A DNA stretch of 64,000 nucleotides from Hedera helix. Taxonomy: Eukaryota; Streptophyta; Magnoliopsida; Apiales; Araliaceae. Shown here in pieces: positions 35,616 through 47,798 of this stretch (position 1 is its first letter; each line of letters begins with the position of its first letter). A program made the position numbers and the translations under genes. The stretch spans positions 36,348,498 to 36,412,497 of the forward strand of contig OX359267.1 of NCBI GenBank assembly GCA_947179155.2, written 5' to 3'. Below the pieces are notes generated by a model. That model made no database searches, had not been told where the DNA came from, and saw only the letters and a list, made by a program, of their open reading frames with translations.

Positions 35616-37457
35616 TATAAATGAGTGTTTATTGTAAATTTGGTTTATGTAATTTTACATCTTGTGCCTCCACTTTAACTTGGTTTGTTTTCAAAATTAT
35701 AATCTAACACAACTCTCTCTTTCTTATAGAAAAAATATTTTTTAATACGTATATGTTCAATTGGTTTTAAACTCGAAACTGCATCAAATAAAGTTGCACT
35801 ACACGTTTTAAAATCACACTGCACCAATCACAAGCAATTTCATATCATCATGTGCGATTTTAAATTTATCAAACTATAATTAAGCGATTTCATGTACGAT
35901 TTAAACTTTTAAATTCTATGCTACTTCCCTGACCAACTAAAGAGTTCCATTTATATAATTGTAAATATTAAAAGAATATTTTTTTTAAAATTTATTCTTA
36001 CCTTTAGTAAATTGTAAATTTAGTAGTAATAGCATAAAAATAAAATTATGATGATAAATTTAAAATATTCATTTATTTTATATAAGTGTAAATACAAAAT
36101 ATTTTTTTCTTTTGCCTAAAAAAATTGACAAACAACTTTTCTAATTTGTGGAGGGAGTTCTGCCATCAAACTCTCTCACGAATCCACATTATTATTTACA
36201 CAATTATGCGATTAAAGTCAACGTATGACATACATACAACCAAATGACCAATGCAAGACATGATTTCGGAAATTAAGTCCACATGAAGGCCTCTTCTGGT
36301 GGCACTGGCTTACGGATTGCTATTTGACGTACCGGTAGGTACCGGAGAACATCGCTATGAATTATGAACGTTATTGTATTTGTATCAATATTTAGAATAT
36401 TTATAGGGATAATGTTTGATATATTTGAAAGTTTAAATAGATCATATTATTTTTAGAATATTGCCTTTAGATTTTAAATACAATATTTATGAGTTAAATA
36501 AATAAACTACTTATAAATAAATAAATTTTTTAAGTATATTTGATATATTTAAAACTTCTAAACGAACGAACAAACACTAAGTATAAAAAATTTTAAATCC
36601 TTGTCCATATCATTTTTAGATGAAATCAAGTTTATATCACATCTCATAATATGTGTACATTTAAAATAATCGTGAACATTTTATACAGATATTATTAAAT
36701 TATAAAATATAATCTCATATATTTGGTTGTGCAATTATTTATTTTTTAAAAAATAAAATAAAATAGAGAACACTGTGTTGTCAATTTTATATTTAGGGTT
36801 GTAATATTATTAGAGTATAAAAATATTATCAAAACAAAAATAATATTATCAGGACAAATAAATAATGAAAAATAACATTCATACCTAATGATTGTTTATT
36901 AGAGATACAATATTTTTATGACACTTATCATTCTAACAATATTATTTTTATTCTAAAAATACTTGCAATCTTATATTTTATCTAAAATTATTATTTTTCC
37001 CATACTTTTAATATAGAGTTACTTCATCATGTCAGAATTTAAATGAGCTTGCTATCATTATACAATTGGTTGTTCTTCTGAAAATTTATTAAATTATATT
37101 TTTTTTAAATTATAAAATTATTATTAATTTTAAAATATTTTCAAACTCAAAATTAACACGATTTATTTAAAATTTTAAAACAATAAATCTTATAGTTAAT
37201 AATACCTTTTAAGTATTAATAATTATATTGACATAAATTAATTAAATTTATATTAATTTTAAATTTTAAAAATATATTAAATTAATTTTTTTAAAATTAA
37301 TATTAATTTTATAATTTAAAATAAAAAAATAATCAATAAATTTTTTTTGTAGTGGTAGCTAGATAGGGCAGGTGACAGCTGTATGGTATTAATCAAATTA
37401 ATTACTCCCACCTATCTGCTAAAAGTGCAACACATCAAACAACAGACAAATTAATAT
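35616..37457. other. AT-rich intergenic DNA
   Basis: No gene. 37080-37330 resembles the MITE family at 27455 and 56786 (shared stretch around AATAAATCTTATAGTTAATA) but its ends are decayed. Confidence 0.4.
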
Positions 37458-37826
37458 CTATCTATATTATAAGTTGGCTCCTTTGAGCGGCATACGCTTT
37501 TCTTTTTTATCTTTACAAGTTTAATTATATTATTATATTATTATTTAATTTTTTAAATTTCATAAAAAATTATTTTAGTCTAAATAATTTATATACGCAA
37601 CATGTTACTGAATGTTAGTTATGTATAATCTATCTTATAAAGTGGCTTTTGGGAGTTGTTGACATTAGTATTTTTCTCTTTTATCCTTACAATTTTAATT
37701 ATTTTATTATTTTATAATAATTTTCTTTTATCTTTCAATTTAATTTTTAAAATTTTATAAAGTTTATATTTTATTTCACATAATTTATATACACAACGTG
37801 TATATTAATGTGTGCTAATTATATAT
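37458..37826. repeat. Tandem pair with Helitron-like 5' ends
   Basis: Two units of roughly 170 and 200 bp start ATCTATCTATATTATAAG and ATCTATCTTATAAAGTGG and then share a TTTATC(C)TTACAA...TTTAATT body. TCTAT.TTATAA is a common Helitron 5' terminus, but no matching 3' end was found nearby. Confidence 0.4.
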
Positions 37827-38413
37827 AATGCCTTCAAACACCATCATCGCATTTTCAAGTACTCTTAGTGCAATGTTTTGATTACAAAGCGTTTAATTCA
37901 GAATATTTAAAGTTTAGATACGTATATTTTATTTATTTATTTATTAATAGTTTATTTTAAATAAAATTTATTTAATTTATAAATATAATATTTAAAATCA
38001 AACATAATATAATAAAAATAATATGATACATTTAAATTTTTAAATACCATCATCACGTTATAAAAACTGATAATTGAATAAAGCCTAAAAATTAACACCA
38101 AACTAATCATCTGAAAAGCGACAAATTAATAATACAAAAGAGAAAAACAATCATTTCACTAATGTTTATACTGCATATTACATTCCACAGTATATGACCA
38201 AAATAAAAAAATGAGTATAAGAGACAAGGAGTTAATCATCAACAGTAAGAGCCAAACAGTCCCTAATCATGGGCGCACCTATCAATTAATAAAAGAAAAA
38301 AAATCCCCCAAATTGTTTGCCCATTAAATAAACCTAGCTAAGCCCCAATTCATCCCCCTTCTCTATATCATCGTCACCATTAAAGATGTAGAAATATTTC
38401 TCTATCTAAAGGG
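37827..38413. other. Region downstream of the VQ gene
   Basis: AT-rich. 38130-38413 probably includes the VQ gene's 3' UTR on the minus strand. No other gene seen. Confidence 0.4.
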
Positions 38414-39202
38414 TTAATAGTCAAAGAAATTATTGAAAAGATCTACAGATGGAGTAGGGGAATAAGTTACATTAGACGGAAAAAAATTATTTGAAGGACT
38501 AGGCATGAAAGTACTACCCTCCATATAATTCTTGTTACTGTGTAACACAGGGCTTAAATCATGAAAAAAGGCTAGAGGATTTGGATCGGACGGTGGAGTA
38601 AAAAAGTTTGGTGGTATGGGTGGAAGAGAACTCGGACCGGGTGATAAAATCCCCGGAAACAGCCCGGTAATTCTATCAATATCCGCCCTAATATCTACAC
38701 CTTCAACAATTTCCACATCACACCCTTGTGACAATATTTTTTTCCCTTCCGGTGACTTAATTTTTTCTAGGGAAGCGAACCGAGCTGCTGGAGAAATTGC
38801 ACCACTATTATCTTGAAAAGAAGAAGAAGACGAACTAACCGGAGTAGACGAATAATTGACCTTGGAGGAATTAGGACCGGTGAGACGTTGCACTAGCTGC
38901 ATGAACTCATTAGGGTTTGCATGGATTATTTTTGGTGAAACCGTGTATATGATCACCGGTGGCCGGTATAGTGGTGCCGGTTGGGACTGTTGTTGTGGGA
39001 CAACAGGTGGTTTTCGGATCTTGTGGGAGTCTTTTCGTACTTTTAGAGGCGTCGGGCGAGGGCCCTGGAGCTCCCGCCGCAGTGACTTCCCGGAAAAGTC
39101 CATGGTTGTGGTGGAGGAGGAGAGAGTAAATGATTGGTATGAATAAGGGGGGAGAGATTGAGGTGGTGGTGCTAAAGGCATTGTTTTTCTAATGGGAAAC
39201 AA
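38414..39202 (-). CDS. VQ-motif protein, MKS1-like
   Basis: Intronless, 262 codons. The VQ motif (F-x-x-x-V-Q-x-L-T-G) is FMQLVQRLTG near residue 100. Before it are RRELQGPRPTPLKVRKDSHK and VIIYTVSPKIIH, both diagnostic of the MKS1 group (MAP kinase 4 substrate 1). These nuclear proteins bind WRKY factors through the VQ motif and link MAPK signalling to defence transcription. Ser-Pro sites in the C-terminal half (ISPAAR, LSPGPSS, MPSPSN, YSPTPS) would suit MAPK phosphorylation. The first Met is at 39202; family members often start at the Met of MDFSGK (39103), so the longer N-terminus (34 residues, Pro/Ser/Thr rich) may be extra or may be real. The frame is clean, the composition is more GC-rich than its neighbours, and this is the best-supported live gene in the window. 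Confidence 0.93.
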   Translation of the reverse strand: MFPIRKTMPLAPPPQSLPPYSYQSFTLSSSTTTMDFSGKSLRRELQGPRPTPLKVRKDSHKIRKPPVVPQQQSQPAPLYRPPVIIYTVSPKIIHANPNEFMQLVQRLTGPNSSKVNYSSTPVSSSSSSFQDNSGAISPAARFASLEKIKSPEGKKILSQGCDVEIVEGVDIRADIDRITGLFPGILSPGPSSLPPIPPNFFTPPSDPNPLAFFHDLSPVLHSNKNYMEGSTFMPSPSNNFFPSNVTYSPTPSVDLFNNFFDY

Positions 39203-39220
39203 GAAATTATATTGGACATG

Positions 39221-39247
39221 AAATATTTAAAGAGGTGCGAGTCAAAA
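39221..39247 (-). promoter_or_regulatory. Candidate W-box and TATA-like element of the VQ gene
   Basis: On the minus strand TTTTGACTC (39239-39247, W-box core TTGAC) lies just upstream of TTAAATATTT (39221-39230, TATA-like), about 20-45 bp before the first ATG. A WRKY-bound W-box fits an MKS1-type gene. The short distance to the ATG would leave almost no leader for the first Met and favours the ATG at 39103 or a TATA elsewhere. Confidence 0.4.
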
Positions 39248-39299
39248 GAAACATGGGGGTAATGAAAGAAACACGTAATATTAAATATGAAATAATTGG

Positions 39300-42200
39300 T
39301 TATTGGCTAGTTGTAATAAATATTATAGTTCCTGAGGCTGGGCCGGTTTCGTAGTGTTATGAATATTTGAAATAGTCTAATTTGATTATTATAAAGGAAA
39401 TGAAATAAAAATAAAAATTTGAAAATTTTGAGGTAGTAAGGGGGGATGTGCCAGGTCATATTTCTAGTGATTGATATCATACCTATGTAAACAAAAAGGT
39501 CCAATCACTGTATGGTCCTATTGAAAATTGTTAGGCTAATATTAAATGATAAATCTTTGGGCACGGCACAAGACTACCCTGAATTTCTAAAATGTCAGCA
39601 ACTTCTGTCGTTTAACGAAATTGAAAGTAAACCATTTCTCTTCATAGTCGACTTCTATCAGTAAAGTTCTCTCTCCATCTCTGCTTTATTGTTCTGCTTT
39701 CCCCATTTAACGACCCCCCTTCTTCTTATTCATATGATATTTACGCTTAGATATGTGCCATTTGATAATTTATAGTTGGGACATATGGAAGAGGAGATCT
39801 GTGATAATTCATTTAGTACTCCATATTTGTTATGATAAATCTTGAAAATTACTATTTTCGTCACAAATTAAATGTTTATTTTTAACTTTTTAATATAAAT
39901 TTTACCATTTTCAAAACTATTTTTTGCCAAAAATTAGATTAAGAGATTATAACCAAAAGAAAATATATACAATTTACTACTAACTCTAATTTTTATAATT
40001 TTAAAAATATTTTTATATATGCTTAATTAAAAATTCTAAAAATAGTCAATTTGACTTAAAAAAAAATTAAAATTGAGTATTTAATTTAAAATGGTGGGAG
40101 TAATAAATATGTCAAAGAATCGGACTCCCATTTGTTAAGATGGGAAAAATTGGAGGATAATCCGAAATTTGCAGGGAGGGGTGCAAAGTGTTCTTGTTCA
40201 TTGGCATTATCTTTTTTATTCCAATCACCGATTTTACCAAAATAATCTTATGAATTCAATGGAGATTAGCGCACAAATTTCTAATATAGATCGGAAAGTA
40301 CAAGAGGAGATGAATAATAAGAAAACGAATATGTGATATGTCTAAGCAGAACTAAATTTGGCACCAAGAATGACAAAAATTAAGATGCCAAGATGTTGGA
40401 CTCTTGTAGTTGCAGTCGGGCTAGTTTTAACTTTTCCACAAACAAAAGTATCTGAAAAAGTGACTCCAATACTGATTCAAATGAAACTCACCAAACTAAA
40501 TAAAATTGTAGCTTAATTAAAAGTGAATCATAAATCTTTTTATACTTCTTGAGTTTTCTTGCACTATAAAAATGAAAAGAATATGTGAAGTTTTTGTTAA
40601 ATTATACTGTTTTCGTCTCAAAATAAACGTCCTAATTGATTTTGGCACGCTGATTAATAAAATTTTCTTTTACCTAAATTATATATATGGCATTTGGTCT
40701 AACTAAAGGGATGGGAGATGAATAAGGCCATTATTTTGTAGTTATTTTACTATATTACTCATAACATTAAGTAAGTGTATATAACTATAAAAGGGTAATT
40801 TTTTTCTATGAAACACAAAACATGTTGGCACACTTTGTAGTGATCATAGTTGAATACCCAAATATGTTCAAATAATTGAATTGACCATTTAAAGTCCAAA
40901 TCGTGAATATTATAATTGGTTTCGAGTTCATAAAAGTAGAATTTTTTAGCAAAAGGCAAAATATTTTATAGACTAAAAGCGGATACTCCAAAATCCAAAA
41001 GACTTGGATTATGGGAAATTTTACGACTATATACCATTACATTGATATCACCATTTTTAGAACATAACTTTAAAACTTCAACTTTTCTTCCAACTGACAT
41101 ATAAATAAAATCCATTACTGTGCCCAAGAGGAAAGGGCTAAGTGTGATGGTTTGCATAAGCTAAATATAGGCTATTCTGATATTCCAAAAACTCAGTACT
41201 GTCCCTTCCTTGTGTATGTAGAACCTAGACAGCATCAATATTGCTAAATTTATTGTAGAAACCAAGACTTCATTCAATAAGCTGCTGAAGCTACTTTGCA
41301 CTTACGTAGAAACTAAGCTGCTGGTGTGTGCTATGTATATATATAGTTATTGATATTTTCATAGCAAAAATTATTTATTGCTTTTGCCATATATATCAAA
41401 TCAAAAAATTCTTGAATGTCAATATATACATATCTATTATATAGGTATATTTGCATTTAAATCCGGGTTTGGATATAAACGCATATGGATGGATGTGTCT
41501 AATATCATTCGGTATTCTTATTCGTGACAGAAATTGGATATTATTTATTAAATAATTCAGATGAATATAAATATTTCCGGACTCATTTTACAACCCTACA
41601 GATTTATGCTGATGATTTAATTTCCCGGAAAAATGATTGGACTTGATCTGGTTGATTTGCTTTGCTGCATGAGTAAAAATCTCAAAATCTTTTCCATATA
41701 CAAAAAAATTTGAATTGCTGAGGCTTTTGTGTTGCTTGCTATAATGATTTAGACCCGGTTGCTAGCCGCAGGAGTTGAACCTGGCCCAAGTCGTCCGATT
41801 AGTCTCATAGGCCAGGGTCAAACTCTCCAACACAATTGACCCAAATCGTGTGGACAACATCAACATGGAACCTGTTGAGCCAATTTGGTCAAACTTTTCC
41901 GGTCAAGGTCTTGTTCAGGTTTAAAAATTGTGAATATAGACTAGGTCTTGCAAGCTTAATTAATATAGTGAGGTCACAGGAAAAATGTATGTGTAGGCGG
42001 TAGCCTTTGGCAACACTTAAAAGATTTTAAACAATACTTATTGATATGATAATAAACTTGTACTTGTCGCCTAAATAAGATCGTGTAAATGATATTTATT
42101 ATTTTAATAATATTATGTTTTCTATTGTATAATAACAATTGCCTAAAATAATTGAGATAATATTATAAGAGTTAAATAATAATATCAAAAAATATATATA

Positions 42201-42559
42201 TTTAATAATAATTTTATATTTTTTATAATTATACCAACACTTACTTTTAAAATAATATTTATTATTTTAATAATATTATTTTTAGTTTGACAAATATCAA
42301 TTGCCTAAACTAAAGTAAAGAGATTGTGAAATTTTGTGACAAGGTGATGTGACGTTTTATTTTATTTGTACAGGACCAAAAAAAGACAACCTTGAAAGAT
42401 ATATTTATTATTTATTTTTATTCTCTCTCGAGGTAAATTATGCTCTAAAATTTTAATGCATTGATTTTACCGACTTTTAACAACTTAATAATTCAGTCAT
42501 AGGTATTATAATTAATAAATTTTTGTACTCTTTTCGTTTTATAAATAGAATAATATTTT
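39300..42559. other. Intergenic DNA upstream of the VQ gene
   Basis: 39851-40100 looks like a Stowaway-type MITE: TACTATTTTCGTCAC at the left, GGTGGGAGTA at the right, TA at both ends. Similar left ends occur near 40606 and 42523. No gene recognised; short minus ORFs at 40759-41157 have no support. Confidence 0.4.
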
Positions 42560-42851
42560 AGAATTTTGGTGTATATATATTGCATCTTACTCTAATTGAC
42601 GTTTCAATGGAAATTCGATATCTTCCGACTCTTAATTAAAAAGTATGGCTACGTACTTTTTAAAATTCAGTAAATAATTGGGTTAAATAAATTTTATTGC
42701 AAAATTTGATCTAAATTTATTATTATTTTTATATATTTTATTCACTAAACTGAAACGTTATAAAAATGGTTACGAAATTTGACTTTTACATAAATAGACA
42801 AATACACATATGCGCCACGAAAGTGATAGAAAGTTGAGGGGTCACTGATTG

Positions 42852-43019
42852 GAAAAATTATTCCTTGCCCCTGGGACATGAGGAATAGTATGCTCCCCCT
42901 CTCACATGAGGGTGGAGCCCACGTGTATTGAAATCCGTGCACAACGCGTGGGCTCCACCCTCATGTGAGAGGGGGAGCATACTATTCCTCCATGCCCCAG
43001 GGGCATGGAATAATTTCTC
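42852..43019. mobile_element. Small MULE-type foldback MITE nested in the left TIR
   Basis: 168 bp, nearly a perfect palindrome (GCTCCCCCTCTCACATGAGG and its complement on the other side). The ends GAAAAATTATTCC / GGAATAATTTCTC are inverted repeats, and CACTGATTG (9 bp) flanks it at 42843-42851 and 43020-43028. The right TIR of the host element has the uninterrupted TCAATGATTGAAT there. Confidence 0.9.
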
Positions 43020-43459
43020 CACTGATTGATTGAATAAAGAGAAGGTTAATTTAATTTTTGACAGTGAAAGAGAATTATGCGGATAATTCAATATATTAAA
43101 TATGATGTATGATAATGATAATATGTATTAAAAATAAAAATAAATATATTTAATTAAAAAAATGAACCAAATAGACAAATTAAAGATATTAAAAAAATTA
43201 AAACAAAGCAAACAAACTTAAAAGTTTAAATCACCTGTATAATTTAAAAATTAGAGCCTTTTCAATCAGTTATCCCATTTCAGTAGATTAAATTCATATA
43301 ATTTTAATTAAATTACACTCATTTCATTTAGTTGAGTCATATTATTTTATTTAATTAGATTGATACCATTTCATTTAATTTAAATTAATTAAAATGTCTT
43401 AACAAAATATAAAAACTAATAAAGTTATCAATCCAACTCACTGTATGAGAAATTCGCTT

Positions 43460-43910
43460 ATTCATTGGTGCAACCTAGAAATTAAACAAACCAAGATTGT
43501 TTCAACTGAGTTTGAGGAGAGAGAAGTAGAAATTCAAAGCAACAAATCTTATTTCCACCATTAATTTCAAAGCAGCAAACTTACTTCAATAGAAAACCAA
43601 AAATCCCAGATTCTTTTTATTTTAATTTCAGGCAAGGTATTTTTAGAGAGAGAAAGATCTGAATTTGGAGTATGGGAGTTTGTGGCGGGTTTTTTTTCAG
43701 AAGATAGTTGTCGGTTGCTTGGATCTTACGTATTTGGGATGATCTGTTGGTGTGTTTTCGGATCTGATGTGAGTGGTGTTAAGATGGGTTTTTTGGGTAT
43801 TGAAGCGGTGGATTTCTTGGTAGCGATGGATGTCGAGAAAAATGATGGTGTTTTCTCGTTGTTCGATGTATTGTTGGAGTTTGAATATTTTCTAGATGGA
43901 TAGAAATTGA
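43460..43910 (+). other. Exon-like insert of the Pack-MULE candidate
   Basis: More GC-rich than the surrounding interior, with an open frame at 43682-43903 (no ATG start; contains AGFFSEDSCRLLGSYVFGM) preceded by a polypurine-rich leader-like stretch and a TTTCAG (43626-43631). I do not recognise the product. It may be a captured host fragment; a chance open frame cannot be excluded. Confidence 0.3.
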
Positions 43911-44390
43911 TAAGAAAGAATATGAAGTGGATATGGCGTTAAAGATGAGTTTGTTGGGTGTTGATATATGGGTTTCTTCATAAACTGTGTATTTGAATTA
44001 GAGATAAATACGGTGATATGAAAATATTTGAGATTTTTTTTAAACGAAGAAAATGAAGGCCGGTCAACTGTAAATGAATCAACTCATTTTTTTCTTCTCT
44101 TTTTTTGTCAAAAACCAAATCACCTTTCTCTTTATTCAATCATTGACCCACCTCAGTTTTCTGTCTCTCCTTCGTGACGCATATGTGTGTTTTGGTTAAA
44201 AGTTAACCTTCTTAACGGTTTTTATAACGTTTTGAAAAAAAAAAATCAGTTTAATAAAATAAATAAATTTTAATGATGTAAATATAAATTAAAATATAAT
44301 TTAGTGATTTTTTTTTTATTTTACCCTTAAATAATTCCCATCTCTCAAACTGCTAAGTTTAATGGTTTAATGTATGTACGTCCTCTCTTA

Positions 44391-44737
44391 GGCCATATCC
44401 AGCAGATGAACTATATTATGGACTATATTTAGTCCATATGACATCATCAAATGTCCTTTAGTCTTCTACCATTCCAGCAGATGGACTATTCCATGGACTA
44501 TAATATAAAAAGATTAAAATAATTAATAAATTTAATAAAACTCCTATCATCTTTCTACTTTTCTATTTAAATACTATTATATTTATAGTCCATGGACTAT
44601 CCAATTCCTAGATATAGTCTTTTGAAGATTTTAAATATAGTCTTGGACTAAATTTAGTCCATTTGCTGGAGGAGAAAAAAGAATCCTAGACTATATTTAG
44701 TCTATGAACTCAACAAAAATCATTGCTGGAGATGCTC
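44391..44737. mobile_element. PIF/Harbinger (Tourist-type) MITE
   Basis: TIRs GGCCATATCCAGCAGATG and, inverted, GAGCATCTCCAGCAATG. TTA flanks it at 44388-44390 and 44738-44740. The interior repeats GGACTATATTTAGTCC-type palindromes. The same family is at 54499-54910. Confidence 0.85.
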
Positions 44738-44843
44738 TTATAAAGAAAATACTAGATTGACTGTACGAAGAGAGTGAAGAAATTAGTGTTTAATATACGT
44801 AGATCACCTATCTTCAGACTATCAATATATTAATTTTGTCAAA

Positions 44844-44876
44844 GCACGTGCAAAGCACGTGAGTGCTGAATACTAG
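44844..44876 (+). terminator. Helitron-like 3' end, array copy 1
   Basis: GCACGTG, CAAA, GCACGTG stem-loop followed by AGTGCTGAATA and CTAG. Confidence 0.65.
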
Positions 44877-45460
44877 GTTAAAAGGAACAAATATTATACA
44901 ATTGAATTTATTTTTCCTTTTTTTTTTATTTATTGTAATTCATTATCGATTATTATACTAACCCTATTATGATAGATAGGGACATTGTTGTTAACTGCAT
45001 TTTCTTTTTTCTTTTTCTACAGTTGAAAAAGCATTATAACATCTTTTCTCGTCATTTTAATATTTTATATATTTCCTTCAACTAAGTTTGAAAAAATACA
45101 AGGGGTTGCCCCTCAAAAGGTAACAACAAAAGAATAATTTGTGAAAAGTTAGTTAACTTCATTTATGTTTTTAAAATTTCAACACATCTAAACGCTTTCT
45201 TATCTAATACCAAGCTGACATTTTACGCTTTCAATGGAGGAAATTTGATCTATTAAAACTTGAATAAAAAGTGTAGCTACTATATACATATTCTTTTCTA
45301 AATCTAATTTCTCAACACTTAAGTAGCTAAGTTTAATATATAGAAAATTGATATTTTTACATATAAAAATGATAGTTTCACATGAATTTCTCTCATATGA
45401 ATGTAGAGTTCACCAACTATTTATGTGAGAAAGACTATATAAAAAAAATATCAGTTCTCT

Positions 45461-45464
<4 letters not shown>

Positions 45465-45530
<66 letters not shown>
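45465..45530. repeat. (TA)n microsatellite
   Basis: About 65 bases of TA repeat inside an array unit. Confidence 0.95.
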
Positions 45531-45533
<3 letters not shown>

Positions 45534-45796
45534 CGTAATCTTCTTATAAAAGGAATACGAGCTAGATTGATGGAATAACAAGGGAAGAAATTAATATTTA
45601 ATATACATATATTACCTAGTTTCAGACTCTATCAGCATATTAACTTTGCCAAGGACGTTCGTTTATCTAATTTATTCCAAAATAACAAAACAAAAAAAAA
45701 AGTGTTAATTATGCACAAAGACAAGGTTTTTAATATAACACAAAATGATAAAAATTAGTTCTTAATATAGTTCACGAGTTTAACTGCAAACAGAAC

Positions 45797-45829
45797 ACAC
45801 GTGCAAAGCACGTGAGGGTTGAGTAGTAG
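45797..45829 (+). terminator. Helitron-like 3' end, array copy 2
   Basis: CACGTG, CAAAG, CACGTG then AGGGTTGAGTAGTAG. The terminal CTAG is replaced by GTAG. Confidence 0.6.
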
Positions 45830-46552
45830 ACAAAATAAAAAAGTATGTTACACATTATACATCTTAAGCTATTTTCCCTACTGTTCTTCACTTTACTCGT
45901 CTCTTAATTCATTATAAAATAAAATATTAACGGTTGGGGATATTGTAGTTAACTTCATCATCTTTTTTTATCAACTTGAAATCATTATTTATCTCTTCTC
46001 TTTATTTATACATATTTTTGTCGAATTTGGAAGGGAAAAAAAATGTCGCCTCTCAACAAGTATCAAGGAAAAAAATAATTTATGAAAAGTTATTTCACTT
46101 TCACTGGTAGTTTTTAACTGCATTAAAGTGCTTTCTTATATAGTAATTAACAAGTTAGTATCTTACTGTGAATAATGTTTCAATGGAAAGTTTAATATCT
46201 TCCTTTCATAAATAGAAAGGGGTATCCAGTTACGCTGTTGCAAATTCAGTAAAAAATAATTACCGTTACCTAAGTTGATTAGTTCCATATAAATTCACAT
46301 AATTTTCTTATGAAGAAAAATACTAAATCAATGTTACAAAGAGGGTAGAAATTAGCGTGCAGTATATGTAAGCTGCCTTGTTTCAAAACTTTATATTACC
46401 TAGGCCAAAACATAAGTGTCTCTCTTTGAGCCAAAGATAAAAATAAAAAAATCAGGTGTAAATTATATACAAAAAGAAAGCTCTTAGCTATAACACAAAA
46501 TAATAAAACAAGCTCTTATCATATAGCATCCAAACTTTAACTACAAAAAGAA

Positions 46553-46594
46553 CCCACGTGCAAAGCACGTTACCACTGAATACTCAATAAAAAG
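46553..46594 (+). terminator. Helitron-like 3' end, array copy 3
   Basis: CCACGTGCAAAGCACGTTA then CCACTGAATACTC. The stem is kept; the terminal motif has decayed. Confidence 0.55.
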
Positions 46595-46604
46595 GAATGA
46601 ATAT

Positions 46605-47030
46605 GTTACGATGTGATATCATATGCCGGGTTCGTCGATTTTTTCCCGACGACTCATACCCCGATCACAGTGAATAATGGCCACACGGTCTATTGTGGGA
46701 TTCAACCATCGGTGCATCTAAACCTGTGATTAGTCCCATACCCGACAAAAGGCTAAACCCAAGGCGTCAATTATGGGTTAAATGGCACGTTCAGAAAATA
46801 ATGCTACGTTTAGGAACGTAACGCCCTAATGTACAATCAACGTAACATCTTGATACCCAATACCTGTAAATAGTGTTGCTTGGAAGGGTATTGACCTAAG
46901 CATTAGAGACAGATTCGGAGAATAACCCTTTACGCATTCGTTCTCTTGTTTTATTTTAGGGCTTATGGAATGTTGAACGTCTGAATAATCAAGGTCCGAC
47001 CTATGTCCCCTAACCCGCGACTGACGTAAA
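46605..47030. other. Unidentified GC-richer insertion in the array
   Basis: About 0.4 kb clearly unlike the surrounding AT-rich units, rich in CCCGAC / GTCGG and AACGTAAC motifs. No ORF or terminal repeats recognised. It could be a fragment of an LTR. Confidence 0.4.
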
Positions 47031-47773
47031 CAAAATCAGATTTCTTATTTTTCCTTATTTTTGCTCTTTTCGTTTCACTTAATTCTTTATACTGCCTTTT
47101 CTTTTTCCCATCTTTAAAAGCATTATAACTTCTTTCCTCATCATTCTTATATAGTTTATATTTACCTCAACCATGCATGTTTTAAAAAATACATGGGTAC
47201 ATCACACAACTGTTAACAAGAAAAGATAATTTGCAAAAAATTAACTTACTTCAGTAAAACTATTATCAACGCATTCAAGCGCTTTCTTACCTAGCATAGC
47301 GCTAGCACCTAACTCTTACTACCGTTTCGACAGATATTTGATATCTTCAAACCCTAAATAAAAATATATAGCTTTTTTTTTTTTTTTTTGTTGCTAATTT
47401 TTTGAAATTTTATTGCAAAAAAACTTTGGATATTACAATGAACAATTTTTTTTTATTGCTACGTTCTTTTCTAAACCCAATGAAATTCCCCACCACTGAA
47501 GTTGGTAAGATTAATATATATTTTAATAATGTTCCAATAAAGAAAATACTATATTGACAAATATTAGTGTTTAACATACGTACATCCTCTAGTTTCAAAC
47601 TTTATTAGCATATAAAATTTGCCACGGACGTTTGTTTCTGTCTCTTTTCTTCCAAAACAACAAAAAAGCATGCGTTAATTATGCACAAAGACGAAGCTTT
47701 TAATTATAACACAAAATTATAAAAATGACTTCTTAATTAATATAGTTCACGATTTTTACTTCAAACAAAACGA

Positions 47774-47798
47774 ACATGCAAAGCACGTGAGGGTCGAA
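47774..47798 (+). terminator. Helitron-like 3' end, array copy 4
   Basis: ACATGCAAAGCACGTGAGGGTCGAATA. One stem base has changed and the CTAG is lost. Confidence 0.5.

Larger units (their letters stand above)
42680..44327. mobile_element. Long-TIR MULE, Pack-MULE candidate
   Basis: TAAATAATT (9 bp) flanks it at 42671-42679 and 44328-44336. The left TIR (42680-43062, interrupted by a later MITE) pairs with the right TIR (44107-44327): shared segments include AACGTTATAAAAA, ACACATATGCG.CACGAA and TGATTGAATAAAGAGAA. There is no transposase. The interior (43090-44090) includes a more GC-rich, exon-like part, as in Pack-MULEs that carry host gene pieces. It inserted into a type-A array unit, whose halves lie at 42560-42670 and from 44337 onward. 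Confidence 0.8.

Noticed and set aside
41755..41830. Possible tRNA-like phrase (GAGTTGAACCTGGCCC)
   Set aside because: No cloverleaf arms or acceptor pairing could be drawn around it.
42745..43091. Minus ORFs around the foldback MITE
   Set aside because: Mirror-image residues derive from the palindrome.
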